A DNA stretch of 36,840 bases from Oscillospiraceae bacterium (GCA_902789835.1 CADAPN010000007.1:1-36840); one strand, 5' to 3'. Counted from the first letter of the stretch, positions 1 to 7,431 are shown. A program made the numbers and translations. Notes: generated by a model from the letters alone, not told the origin.

Positions 1-17
1 ACCTTCAGATTAGCCAT
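1..17 (-). CDS. Start of NfnB/GltA-like subunit (partial, cut by window edge)
   Basis: Only the first codons are visible (ATG at 17-15, reading M-A-N-L-K). An AGGAGG ribosome binding site lies just upstream (about 25-30), and the start overlaps the end of nfnA by 8 bases. The product cannot be identified from five residues. The overlap and the gene order make the large FAD/Fe-S subunit (NfnB, annotated as glutamate synthase small chain GltA) the likely identity; this is inference from the usual nfnA-nfnB order. Confidence 0.5.
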
Positions 18-876
18 TTCTCTTTCCTCCTGTGATCTTGCAGATGTGTTTGGCCGCTTCATCCTGCTCATCCTTGTAAAACGCAGCGCGCTTCAGCAGG
101 CTGTCAAAGTCGACCTCATGGGCGTCAAAGTCCGGGCCATCGACACAGGCAAACTTCGTCTCGCCGCCGACGATCACGCGGCAGCATCCGCACATGCCGG
201 TGCCGTCCACCATGATCGGGTCGAGAGAGATGATGGTCTTGATTCCGTAGGGGCGGGTCACGTCCGCGAGGAACTTCATCATAATGTCCGGGCCGATGGC
301 AATGACGCGGTCAAACTGGGGCTTGCCTTCTTTAATGTTCGCTTCGATTTCATTCTTCAGGAACACCGTGGTAAAGCCCTTCTCGCCGTAGGTGCCGTCG
401 TCCGTGCACATGATGAGCTTATCAGACGCAGCTTTCAGCTCTTCCTTCAGGATCACGATGTCGGCGCTGCGGAAACCGCCGATGAAGGTCACGTCAATTC
501 CTCTGGCGTGCATTTCCTTGGCAATCGGATACGCAATGGCGCAGCCGACACCGCCGCCGACGACACAGACCTTCTTCAGGCCCTCCATCTCGGTGGCCTT
601 GCCGAGCGGGCCGACAAAATCCGAAATATAATCGCCCTGTTCCACCGTGTGGAGCATTTTGGTCGTCTTGCCGGCGGCCTGGACCATCACGGTGACGGTT
701 CCCTTCTCACGGTCATAGCCGGCAACGGATACCGGAACACGCTCCCCCTGTTCGTCCAGGCGGAAAATCACAAACTGGCCGGCTTGGGCGTGTTTCGCCA
801 CGAGCGGCGCCTCGATTTCGAAAAGACAGATGCTCTTGGCATCATTCAGATACCTCTTGGTTACTACCTTATACAT
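10..876 (-). CDS. nfnA: NfnA-type ferredoxin:NADP+ oxidoreductase alpha subunit (sulfide/dihydroorotate dehydrogenase-like FAD/NAD-binding protein)
   Basis: 288 residues, the usual length for the small subunit of the cytosolic NADH-dependent ferredoxin:NADP+ oxidoreductase (electron bifurcation) and for the related family annotated beside GltA. The N-terminal half is a ferredoxin-reductase-type FAD domain with RVPVSVAG. A glycine-rich nucleotide site (GGGVGCAIAYP) follows near residue 107. The C-terminus carries the [2Fe-2S] ligand cluster DGTGMCGCCRV with a further Cys in FACVDGPDFD. The start has a good AAAGGAG site 8 bases upstream and its own promoter at 943-971. The short leader holds a 7-bp hairpin (GACCGAG/CTCGGTC, 904-932) without a U-tract. 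The next gene, overlapping the stop, is probably the partner nfnB. Family assignment is confident; NfnA versus a closely related reductase subunit is not fully resolved. Confidence 0.88.
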   Translation of the reverse strand: MYKVVTKRYLNDAKSICLFEIEAPLVAKHAQAGQFVIFRLDEQGERVPVSVAGYDREKGTVTVMVQAAGKTTKMLHTVEQGDYISDFVGPLGKATEMEGLKKVCVVGGGVGCAIAYPIAKEMHARGIDVTFIGGFRSADIVILKEELKAASDKLIMCTDDGTYGEKGFTTVFLKNEIEANIKEGKPQFDRVIAIGPDIMMKFLADVTRPYGIKTIISLDPIMVDGTGMCGCCRVIVGGETKFACVDGPDFDAHEVDFDSLLKRAAFYKDEQDEAAKHICKITGGKRNG

Positions 877-942
877 GGCTGTACTCCTTTTGCCGTGTTG
901 ATTGACCGAGTCGGCGGTCTGCCCCCTCGGTCATACATATGG

Positions 943-971
943 ATTTTACACTGAATGCGCTGCAATGTCAA
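943..971 (-). promoter_or_regulatory. Sigma-A promoter of nfnA
   Basis: Read on the minus strand: TTGACA (-35, 971-966), 17-bp spacer, TAAAAT (-10, 948-943). It lies about 67 bases upstream of the nfnA start. Confidence 0.75.
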
Positions 972-999
972 ATCAAACTGATTGAATTGCCTCAAGTTC

Positions 1000-2184
1000 T
1001 TAGGTATTCCCCTCTTCTTCAGCAATCTGTTCGATATAGACCCAGGAACTGTTGTCATGCGGGATCAGGTTGATTACCACCGGGACAAAGCGGTCCTGAA
1101 CGTTTCCGTAGGGTACGCTTCCCTGCATATCCTGCAGATTGTAGGTATAAGTATAACGGTCGGTCCGATAGAACACCCGGTCGTAGATTTTCATGAACAG
1201 GACGGCGTTTTGTCCGCTGTCCTCGTTGTTCCGGACCAGCGACTGCGGGCTGTCGGTGTAGATGGAAAGAAGTCCCGGCTTGTCCTTCAGTTCGTTCGCC
1301 ACATACACGGCAAATCCGCAGATCGCCGTAACCGGGTCCGGTTCATAGGACATCTCTCTGGTATAGAGGAACTTGGCTTTGATGTTCTCCCCCTCTGCGG
1401 TCTGGACCGTAGCGCCCACCGGGTGCATCACGTCTGCCAGGACCACTTCGTCGAAGCCCATGTCATACAGCTCCCGGATGAGTTCGATAATGTAGTTGCG
1501 CAGGTCGGCGTTGTAGGGATCCAGCCAGGAACCGTTTTCATCGCTGTAGTTAAACCCGCTCTCCGTTCGCAGCGCGTACTGCGTGCTTCGGGAAGCCAGC
1601 ATTTCATCAATAAAGCAGCTGATCTGTGCGACCATATAGACGGTCTTCCCGTCTTCCCTGGTCTTGAGTGCGGGGATCAGCTTCGGGAGCGAGTTGGTAA
1701 AGTCATTGTCGGTCGAAAGACCGTAGCTGTAGGCGAGAGAAGCCTTGGAATTCCACATCAGCTGGCCGCTTCTCGGCTTCATCTCAAGCATCAGGGCATT
1801 GCCGTCGACCAGATTTGCCGCGGCTTCCTGCAATCTGCTTTCCCCGATCTCCTCGGCGCTGAGATAAACAGCGCGGAGCGGTTTGACATTTCTTCCTGCC
1901 GTTGCCACCACGCGGGAATAATCCGGAGGCTGAAAGACGATTTCAGGGACCACGGAATCAAACACCATATTCGAGCCCGCTGCCGCTGTTGTTTCGGAAT
2001 CGACCGTTTCATCGGAGTCAGAGAAGACAACTTTCACGGTGTCGTCTCTGATGACCGCGTATTTCTGCAGTCCGTAGAAAAGCACAATCAGCAGCGTGAT
2101 CAGGCCGATCAGCAGAATAAACGGAATCAGCCAGTAATTTCTGCGCTGTCTTCTCCCGCGATAAAAATCAGAGTTCTTTGCCAA
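1000..2184 (-). CDS. Membrane-anchored putative glycoside hydrolase-like protein (DUF4015 family)
   Basis: 394 residues. A basic N-terminus (RGRRQRR) and one membrane segment (about residues 18-40) place the rest outside the membrane. The C-terminal two thirds resemble the DUF4015 'putative glycosyl hydrolase' barrel: a YLSAEEIG segment near 107, SWLDPYNADLRNYI near 223, and MGFDEVVLADVMHP after it, where acidic residues end a barrel strand. The activity of this family is not established, so a polysaccharide substrate is only a guess. The start has AAGGAG 8 bases upstream. The gene follows rpiB by 29 bases and is probably transcribed with it. Confidence 0.7.
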   Translation of the reverse strand: MAKNSDFYRGRRQRRNYWLIPFILLIGLITLLIVLFYGLQKYAVIRDDTVKVVFSDSDETVDSETTAAAGSNMVFDSVVPEIVFQPPDYSRVVATAGRNVKPLRAVYLSAEEIGESRLQEAAANLVDGNALMLEMKPRSGQLMWNSKASLAYSYGLSTDNDFTNSLPKLIPALKTREDGKTVYMVAQISCFIDEMLASRSTQYALRTESGFNYSDENGSWLDPYNADLRNYIIELIRELYDMGFDEVVLADVMHPVGATVQTAEGENIKAKFLYTREMSYEPDPVTAICGFAVYVANELKDKPGLLSIYTDSPQSLVRNNEDSGQNAVLFMKIYDRVFYRTDRYTYTYNLQDMQGSVPYGNVQDRFVPVVINLIPHDNSSWVYIEQIAEEEGNT

Positions 2185-2213
2185 TGAATCTACTCCTTTT
2201 CGGAACGCTCAAT

Positions 2214-2642
2214 TCACGGCTCGATCTTGGAAATCCGGCGGATATGGCGTTCGTCGTTTGAAAACGGGGTGTCCAGAAACGTATCCACAATCTTCAGCGC
2301 CAGGCCCTCTCCGACAACGCGGGCGCCCATGGCAAGAACATTTGCATCATTGTGAAGTCTGGTCGCCTCGGCCGAAAAACAGTCCCCGCAGAGTGCCGCG
2401 CGAATACCGCGGACCTTGTTGGCCGTAATGGAAATACCGATGCCAGTTCCGCAGATGATGATCCCGTACTGATACGCTCCGCTCGCGACAGCTTCCGCCA
2501 CTGCTCTGCCGTAATCTGGATAATCGCAGCTTGCTTCGCTGTAAGTACCGAAATCGTGATACTGCTCGCCTCTGCTCTCAAGATGTTTCATCACAGCCTG
2601 CTTCAGAGCATAGCCGCCGTGATCGGAACCAATCGCAATCAT
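2214..2642 (-). CDS. rpiB: Ribose-5-phosphate isomerase B
   Basis: Interconverts ribose 5-phosphate and ribulose 5-phosphate in the non-oxidative pentose phosphate pathway. Family landmarks are all present: IGSDHGGYALK at the N-terminus, DYPDYG, IICGTGIGISITANK with the catalytic-type Cys in the CGTG loop, and RLHNDANVLAMG. Length is 142 residues. An in-frame ATG five codons upstream (2657) is rejected as start because its own bases form the GGAGG ribosome binding site of the ATG at 2642. A near-perfect promoter lies just upstream at 2676-2704. Confidence 0.95.
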   Translation of the reverse strand: MIAIGSDHGGYALKQAVMKHLESRGEQYHDFGTYSEASCDYPDYGRAVAEAVASGAYQYGIIICGTGIGISITANKVRGIRAALCGDCFSAEATRLHNDANVLAMGARVVGEGLALKIVDTFLDTPFSNDERHIRRISKIEP

Positions 2643-2675
2643 TGTTGAATCCTCCATTAAAATAGTGGTAAAGCA

Positions 2676-2704
2676 ATTATAGTCATTTTAACTTTCAATG
2701 TCAA
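2676..2704 (-). promoter_or_regulatory. Consensus sigma-A promoter of rpiB
   Basis: Minus strand TTGACA (2704-2699), 17-bp spacer, TATAAT (2681-2676): an exact consensus match, suggesting strong basal transcription of rpiB and the DUF4015 gene. It is divergent from the promoter at 2734-2762. Confidence 0.9.
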
Positions 2705-2733
2705 CGAAGTGCCGCAGAAATTATGAAATCTCA

Positions 2734-2762
2734 TTGCAAGTCTCAGTTTTGCATGGTATACT
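2734..2762 (+). promoter_or_regulatory. Sigma-A promoter of the TPR-like membrane protein
   Basis: TTGCAA (2734-2739), 17-bp spacer, TATACT (2757-2762), about 40 bases upstream of the gene start at 2803. Confidence 0.75.
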
Positions 2763-2802
2763 GCATATATACAGGAAGGATACACAGGAGGCGGTGTTTC
2801 CG

Positions 2803-4152
2803 ATGAAAAAGCTCCTTCAGAAAAAATACCTCATCTTCATTATTCCGGCGATTTTGCTGCTGGTTCTTCTGATTGCGGCTGTGCCCGGTGCTGTCTACCG
2901 TGAACATCATTACCGCAGTGCGATGAATGCGCTGCACGCAGGAGATCTGTCCGCCGCACAGGAGCTTTTATCCGATATTCCGCTGTATCGGGACAGCGAA
3001 ACCATCCTGAACCGCGAAATCCCTTACATTGAAGCCGACAGGCTGATGAAAGCGGCGGAATCCGGTGACAGCGCGATGCTGGAAACCGCCGGATACTCCG
3101 CTTCGGATCTCAGAGAGGACACAACCGTCGCCATGCTGCTTTATCGCGCAGCGGGCGATGCCTTTGATGCTCTCGGCGATTATAAAGACAGTGCCTCCCG
3201 TGCCGAAGAATGCCGGGCCGGCGTCGATCGTGAAGTCCGTATGCTGCACGATCAGGCAGAGGAGGCGCTTCGCCTTCAGCGCCAGGAGACCTATGACCGT
3301 GCTTCTGCGCTGCTCGAATCCGGCGCTTACAGTGAAGCGCACTCCGTTTTTGTAAGCCTGGGCGACTTTTCCGACAGCAAAACCATGGCTACAGAATGCC
3401 TTTACCGGAAGGCCGTCTCACTGTATCAGTTTCTTTCCCGCTATGATGTGAGCCGCATCTATGCTCTCATCTCCACCGATCCGAACGAGACCAGCATCTT
3501 CTCTCTCTCCACCGCGGAGGCGCTTCGCCTCGGCAGCAGCGTTGTCGATGAACTGAGCGCAGCCTGCGGCAAGGACAAATCGGACATCCGCCTGGAAGAT
3601 GCTCCATCCGCCAACCTGATGCTGCTGAAGGATGCCTTGACAGAGCTCTTTCACGCCCTCGGCGATTATGGAGAAAGTGCTTCTTATCCGCAGCGGATTG
3701 CCGAGGCCACCGACTATACCCGTGATTTCTTCATGCTGTGCAGCGCCGGTGATCTTCCCGGGGCGCAGGCCTGGCTCCAGTCCTTTGAAGGGGAATTCCC
3801 TGACCGGAACCGCTGGCAGGAACTGCTGAACCTGTATCTCCCCTACTGCGGCTACTGGGAGCTCTATTCCGGAGACCCCGGTCTTCTTCCTTATACCATC
3901 GGTCAGAGCTCTACGGCCATGTCCACTTTCACGCGGGTCATCCTGACCAGGGATTCGTCGCTGCTTCGGCTCAGCTTCGGACCAAACCAGGAATACAGCA
4001 TCGATCTCCCCTGCGAACTCGGCGATACGATGTTTGTTACCGAGCTCGAAACCGGCTACTATATGGCGGCTCTGAATAACGGTCATTTTGTCTATCACCG
4101 TTATGACACAAAATGGAACCCGCTCAGCAGCTGCGATTTTCTGCCGCGCTGA
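2803..4152 (+). CDS. Membrane-anchored protein with TPR-like 'LGDYxDS' repeats, function unknown
   Basis: 449 residues from the ATG at 2803, chosen because AGGAGG lies 11 bases upstream and the promoter leaves no room for the more upstream in-frame ATG at 2698. One N-terminal membrane helix (about residues 9-30) is followed by a helical extracytoplasmic region. In it a motif of the form LGDYxDSxxxxxEC recurs (IPLYRDSETIL, LGDYKDSASRAEEC, LGDFSDSKTMATEC, LGDYGESASY), as in the tetratricopeptide-like repeats common in Clostridia surface proteins. The C-terminal 100 residues look beta-rich with no recognised domain. Single-gene transcription unit with its own promoter and terminator. Function not known. 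Confidence 0.75.
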   Translation: MKKLLQKKYLIFIIPAILLLVLLIAAVPGAVYREHHYRSAMNALHAGDLSAAQELLSDIPLYRDSETILNREIPYIEADRLMKAAESGDSAMLETAGYSASDLREDTTVAMLLYRAAGDAFDALGDYKDSASRAEECRAGVDREVRMLHDQAEEALRLQRQETYDRASALLESGAYSEAHSVFVSLGDFSDSKTMATECLYRKAVSLYQFLSRYDVSRIYALISTDPNETSIFSLSTAEALRLGSSVVDELSAACGKDKSDIRLEDAPSANLMLLKDALTELFHALGDYGESASYPQRIAEATDYTRDFFMLCSAGDLPGAQAWLQSFEGEFPDRNRWQELLNLYLPYCGYWELYSGDPGLLPYTIGQSSTAMSTFTRVILTRDSSLLRLSFGPNQEYSIDLPCELGDTMFVTELETGYYMAALNNGHFVYHRYDTKWNPLSSCDFLPR

Positions 4153-4170
4153 ACCGGCATTAAACCGTAA

Positions 4171-4213
4171 ACAGGCATCCTTCCCGCACGTTTTCCTGCG
4201 GAAGGATGCCTGT
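4171..4213. terminator. Intrinsic terminator between convergent genes
   Basis: Inverted repeat ACAGGCATCCTTC...GAAGGATGCCTGT, extended by CCGCA/TGCG around a short T-rich loop, 18 bases after the TPR-like gene stop. It probably also serves the S1-domain gene arriving from the other side. The flanking T-tracts are short. Confidence 0.7.
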
Positions 4214-4258
4214 CTTGTATTTCAGAACATATTCGATCGCGTGCTTTATGCCCCAGAA

Positions 4259-4699
4259 TTACTTGCGTCTGGCGTGCTGCTTACGCTCGGTGTTCCGCCG
4301 TTTGTCCGCGTTCTTGCTGTCGGAAGCCTGCATAAACTTCTTCAGCTTTTCCTCAAAACTCAAATCGCCGGTTGGGGGAGCAACCACCCCTGCTTCCGTC
4401 ATCACAGGCTTGCTGGGAGCAGCCGGAGGCGGAGCCGCTTCACGTTCCGGTTCCTTCTTCTCCTCTGCCAGCGCGCGCTTGATCGAAAGATTGATTTTAC
4501 CCTGCTCGTTGATTTCAAGCACCTTAACCTTCACCATCTGGCCGACGTTAAGATGATCATGAACATCTTTTACAAACGTATTGGAAATCTCAGATATATG
4601 AACCAGACCGCTTTTCCCGCCCGGAAGCGAGACAAAAGCGCCGAAATTCATGATGCCTGTTACCTTCCCCTCCTGAATACTGCCAACTTCAATTGCCAC
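4259..4699 (-). CDS. Small S1 RNA-binding domain protein (YabR/general stress protein 13-like)
   Basis: 146 residues. One S1 domain occupies residues 1-75 (VGSIQEGKVTGIMNFGAFVSL, then SGLVHISEIS and GKINLSIKRA), as in the YabR/GSP13 family that associates with RNA or ribosomes. A Pro/Ala linker (PPPAAPSKP) and a basic Lys/Arg-rich C-terminus (DKRRNTERKQHARRK) suggest added RNA affinity. The start codon is GTG at 4699, supported by GGAG 10 bases upstream. The leader contains a 22-bp dyad (4738-4759) just after the presumed transcription start. Exact target unknown. Confidence 0.85.
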   Translation of the reverse strand: MAIEVGSIQEGKVTGIMNFGAFVSLPGGKSGLVHISEISNTFVKDVHDHLNVGQMVKVKVLEINEQGKINLSIKRALAEEKKEPEREAAPPPAAPSKPVMTEAGVVAPPTGDLSFEEKLKKFMQASDSKNADKRRNTERKQHARRK

Positions 4700-4737
4700 G
4701 GTAGATCAGCTCCATCCTAGATATGCTGGACACCAAG

Positions 4738-4759
4738 GAATGATCAAATTTGATCGTTC
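4738..4759. promoter_or_regulatory. 22-bp near-perfect dyad in leader of the S1-domain gene (possible operator)
   Basis: The core GATCAAATTTGATC (4742-4755) is a perfect 14-bp palindrome. Flanking GAA/TTC extends it to 22 bp with one mismatched pair. It begins about 7 bases downstream of the start site predicted from the promoter at 4773-4801, a position where a bound repressor would block transcription. The binding protein is unknown. Confidence 0.45.
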
Positions 4760-4772
4760 TTTGAGATTGCTC

Positions 4773-4801
4773 ATAATATATATGAAAAAAAGCGTTTTGA
4801 A
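4773..4801 (-). promoter_or_regulatory. Probable promoter of the S1-domain gene
   Basis: Minus strand TTCAAA (4801-4796), 17-bp spacer, TATTAT (4778-4773), in a very AT-rich intergenic region (4765-4985). The -35 is imperfect. Confidence 0.5.
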
Positions 4802-4916
4802 AAGCTTTTTTTTTGAGAAATTGGAAATAAATTGTAAAATTAAAATGAAAAAGACGCCCGAACGTGATTATTTGTGGGAAATTGCGTTTTCCCGTTGTTT
4901 TTTTCCTGTTTCATGG

Positions 4917-4945
4917 TTGATATTTTACAGATTCCCTTTTATAAT
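4917..4945 (+). promoter_or_regulatory. Strong sigma-A promoter of the cupin gene
   Basis: TTGATA (4917-4922), 17-bp spacer, TATAAT (4940-4945), 43 bases upstream of the cupin start. The stretch 4765-4916 before it holds only AT-rich sequence and no convincing gene. Confidence 0.8.
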
Positions 4946-4988
4946 AAATGATGCTTTTAACTTCATTCTTTGATTGTGAGGGATTCAA

Positions 4989-5336
4989 ATGGTACGCTAT
5001 AACACGGAAGCCAAGTACGTGGAAAAGAAAATGTTCGATGGTGCGGGCATGGCCAGAATGCGCCTGATCCTTGAGTCCAATGCCGAGATGTACGACAAAG
5101 GCCGTGTCTTCAATCACCTCTATCTCGCTCCCGGCTGTGAGGTCGGCTGGCACATCCATCACGGAGACGGTGAGACTTACTATATTCTGAAAGGAAAAGG
5201 CGAGTACAATGACAACGGTACCCTCGTCACCGTCGGCCCCGGGGATGTCACCTTTGTCGACGGCGGAGAAGGCCATTCCTTAAAGAACATCGGGGAAGAG
5301 CCACTGGAAGCAATCGCGCTGATTCTCTTCAAGTAA
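4989..5336 (+). CDS. Cupin-domain protein
   Basis: 115 residues, a single small cupin barrel. Motif 1 is visible as GWHIHHGDGETYYILKGKG (two His and a Glu as metal ligands) and motif 2 as PGDVTFVDGGEGHSLKN (His). A bound divalent metal is therefore likely. The family includes isomerases, dioxygenases and sugar- or auxin-type binding proteins, and the sequence does not say which. GAGGG precedes the ATG. Single-gene unit with its own strong promoter and terminator. Confidence 0.88.
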   Translation: MVRYNTEAKYVEKKMFDGAGMARMRLILESNAEMYDKGRVFNHLYLAPGCEVGWHIHHGDGETYYILKGKGEYNDNGTLVTVGPGDVTFVDGGEGHSLKNIGEEPLEAIALILFK

Positions 5337-5368
5337 TTCTTTTGCTGCGTTCTCTTTTCATAAAAATG

Positions 5369-5395
5369 CACCCCTGACAGGTTTTGTCAGGGGTG
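5369..5395. terminator. Bidirectional intrinsic terminator
   Basis: Perfect 11-bp stem CACCCCTGACA/TGTCAGGGGTG with a 5-base loop. The minus-strand side is followed by ATTTTTA, the plus side by a weaker T-rich stretch. It separates the convergent cupin and substrate-binding lipoprotein genes. Confidence 0.85.
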
Positions 5396-5416
5396 TGTGC
5401 GTTCTTATAAGGCTTT

Positions 5417-6241
5417 TTAATGACTGTTGAAATAATAAAGAGCGGTACTGTCTGTCAGTACGGCATCGCACTTCCCGGCATAGAGCTGCGCAAAGCACTC
5501 CGTCGTTCCCCCGGCCAGTCGAGTGATCTGTCCGAGGCGCTTGATGAGCTTCTGGTCGGTGTTCAGCGCGGCCATCGCTTCCGGGGTAGACGGCATAACC
5601 ATCTTCTTCCCGGACAGCATCATTTTGTTTACGGTATAGCTGTTGGCGCGGACCGCAACAACGATGTCGTTTTCCACATAGGGGCCGTACCGGGAGTACA
5701 CCCGCTGCTCAATCTCGTCTGGGTCCAGAGCCAGGCCGCCCCAGGCACAGTCGATGTTTCCGGAGGACAGCTCGATATACACATTCTCTTTTTCAATCGG
5801 CTGCATCTTGATGTGCCAGCCCAGCTTTTCCGCCACGGCGATGGCAAATTCCACATCGAAGCCCCAGTACTCGCCGTTGGCGGAATATGCCAGCGGGAAT
5901 GAGTTGATATCAAGTCCGATGATAAAATCCCGGTAATCCGTCGGCGGGAGCTCATCCAGCCGGATATTGGTCCGCGGAAAGGAAATGATCCGCTGGCCGA
6001 ACCATTTGCTGCAGAGTTCACTGAGCTTTCCTTCCTCGTCCAGAGCCTGGATCGCACCGATTACATAATAGGCCGTGGGATCGTCATTGCGAAACGCGAT
6101 CGAATACTCCTGATCCACCAGCGTCATCACGGCTTTGACCCCGTAACCGGTCCCGCCTGAGGCGCAGCCTGCACAAACCAGGCAGCAGCACAGGGCCAGA
6201 AGCCAGCATATGCATTTTTTCAGGCTTTTTCTATGTTTCAA
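5417..6241 (-). CDS. Substrate-binding lipoprotein of amino-acid type (SBP_bac_3), apparently circularly permuted
   Basis: 274 residues. A signal peptide with Cys-rich core and lipobox-like LVCAGC predicts a lipidated Cys at 26. The family segments occur in rotated order. Residues 37-82 (DQEYSIAFRNDDP ... GKLSELCSKWFG) match what is normally the C-terminal end of family 3 binding proteins. Residues 107-200 match the normal N-terminal lobe (IIGLDINSFPLAY, EYWGFDVEFAIAVAEKLGW, SSGNIDCAWGGL, and an Arg before YSRYGPY). Residues 200-274 match the second lobe and end at CDAVLTDSTALYYF, exactly where segment one would continue. The ligand-contact Arg and Asp positions are kept, so amino acid or similar binding is plausible. 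No permease or ATPase is adjacent. Start is TTG at 6241 with GAGG 8 bases upstream; an ATG 20 bases upstream runs straight into a stop. Probably co-transcribed with the serine hydrolase 27 bases upstream. Confidence 0.8.
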   Translation of the reverse strand: MKHRKSLKKCICWLLALCCCLVCAGCASGGTGYGVKAVMTLVDQEYSIAFRNDDPTAYYVIGAIQALDEEGKLSELCSKWFGQRIISFPRTNIRLDELPPTDYRDFIIGLDINSFPLAYSANGEYWGFDVEFAIAVAEKLGWHIKMQPIEKENVYIELSSGNIDCAWGGLALDPDEIEQRVYSRYGPYVENDIVVAVRANSYTVNKMMLSGKKMVMPSTPEAMAALNTDQKLIKRLGQITRLAGGTTECFAQLYAGKCDAVLTDSTALYYFNSH

Positions 6242-6268
6242 GACAATTGCCTCACATTTTAATCCGTT

Positions 6269-7309
6269 TCATTGTTTTCTCCGTCGTTTCTTCCCTTCGG
6301 CACGACGAAGCCGTGTCCGGAGCGCCAGCCCCGAAAGCAGGAGTTCCAGGCCGAGCGCCGCGCCAATCAGCGCAGGCCGCCCGATCAGGGAATCCGCTTC
6401 TATTATTTTGGAAGCTTCCGCAGCAGAACCTGTCCCGCTTTCGTCCTCCGTGTTCTGCAGGGAGACCGGCGTGGGCAGGGCTTCGGAAGGCAGGGCTTCC
6501 ACCATCACCCGCTCTGTTTCTTCCGCTGAACGAAGCCGCTGTTCAAGGCCGAGGGTGTAATCACAGAACAGGCTCGCAAGATCGCCGATGATCGTCTCTG
6601 AGATTCCGCCGTATCGTGTCATCACCGTCAGAATGAACGGCTGCGGTGTATATACAATTCCGCTGGTATGGTTCCAGTCCGTTCCGTCTTCGTCCTGATA
6701 GGTTCCGTATTTCTGTGCGATCTCCCAGCGGTCCCCCAGCTTCAGTCGGAAATAGTGATCCGGCTGAGCCCGCTTCAGGCAATCCGTGATCCGGGGAAAC
6801 TGCTCCTCATTCCGATAGAGCGTCCCCATCACGTCCGTCATAAAACGCGCCGTAAAATAACTTCCGCCATAGAAGTCCCAGGTATAATACTCCTCGGGCA
6901 GATCGGAGTATCTGCAGAACATTCTTCTGCAGGCATCCGGCTGCGCAATCGAAAGCATGGTGGAATAGGCAACAGGGTTGTTGGAGTATACAAGAACCTC
7001 TTCTTCAATCTCTTCCAGGGTCATGCCGTTGATCTCGGAGTCTTTTGTCAGCTCTCCCTGATACTCCCGTTCGGCAAGCAGCATCATCATCGGGACTTTG
7101 TAGAGACTTGCGGAATAATACCACCGGTCCTCCTGGTGGTACCATCTCTCCCCCGAAGCCGGCAGCTCATAGGCCACAGAGATCAGGTCCGGATTGAGAT
7201 CGTTTTCCGCCAGGTAGGCATCAAACAAGCCTTCGATTTCTTCCGCGCGGGTCACGGAGGGCGTCGAATCCGCCCATGCGCCCCCAATTCCTTCCAGCAG
7301 GATAAACAC
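6269..7309 (-). CDS. Beta-lactamase-fold serine hydrolase with C-terminal membrane anchor
   Basis: 346 residues from the GTG at 7309. The class A beta-lactamase-like fold is indicated by S-x-x-K (SLYK, Ser68-Lys71), S-x-N (SNN, 109-111) and a KTG-equivalent (KYG, 200-202) followed by TSGIVYTPQPFILTVMT. The true substrate may be a peptidoglycan peptide or an ester, and resistance activity cannot be inferred. A linker and a membrane helix (about 308-330) with a basic tail (KKRRRKQ) anchor the C-terminus. The start is doubtful: codons just upstream of 7309 continue a good signal peptide (F-L-L-F-L-A-V) but have no start codon and meet a stop. An ATG at 7337 is out of frame by one base, and removing one T of the T4 run (minus strand, 7325-7328) would join it to this frame. 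Confidence 0.75.
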   Translation of the reverse strand: MFILLEGIGGAWADSTPSVTRAEEIEGLFDAYLAENDLNPDLISVAYELPASGERWYHQEDRWYYSASLYKVPMMMLLAEREYQGELTKDSEINGMTLEEIEEEVLVYSNNPVAYSTMLSIAQPDACRRMFCRYSDLPEEYYTWDFYGGSYFTARFMTDVMGTLYRNEEQFPRITDCLKRAQPDHYFRLKLGDRWEIAQKYGTYQDEDGTDWNHTSGIVYTPQPFILTVMTRYGGISETIIGDLASLFCDYTLGLEQRLRSAEETERVMVEALPSEALPTPVSLQNTEDESGTGSAAEASKIIEADSLIGRPALIGAALGLELLLSGLALRTRLRRAEGKKRRRKQ

Positions 7310-7378
7310 CGCCAGGAAAAGGAGAAAACGTGGTCATGCATTCCGTCTCACAGTCGGTCGTCGCTCCTCTGAACCCGT

Positions 7379-7407
7379 ATCATACAGGAAATTTCCCGTC
7401 AAATCAA
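7379..7407 (-). promoter_or_regulatory. Probable promoter of the serine hydrolase/binding-lipoprotein unit
   Basis: Minus strand TTGATT (7407-7402), 17-bp spacer, TATGAT (7384-7379). The predicted transcript starts about 35 bases before the out-of-frame ATG at 7337. Confidence 0.6.
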
Positions 7408-7431
7408 TGGAAGAATCATGAACGAATTGCT

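Noticed and set aside
982..2187. 401-codon open frame on the plus strand opposite the DUF4015 gene
   Set aside because: The minus-strand gene has a ribosome binding site, a membrane anchor and family motifs; the plus frame has none.
4785..4812. A-rich/T-rich hairpin (AAAAAAAGC/GCTTTTTTT) that resembles a terminator
   Set aside because: It overlaps the predicted promoter of the S1-domain gene, is almost all A-T pairs, and no gene ends just before it on the plus strand.
4740..4973. 77-codon open frame in the AT-rich gap before the cupin gene
   Set aside because: It has no ribosome binding site, very skewed composition, and overlaps both the S1-gene and cupin promoters.
6269..7309. Beta-lactam resistance gene
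   Set aside because: The fold and active-site motifs are there, but the C-terminal membrane anchor and divergent KYG motif fit a wall or ester hydrolase as well; resistance cannot be claimed.
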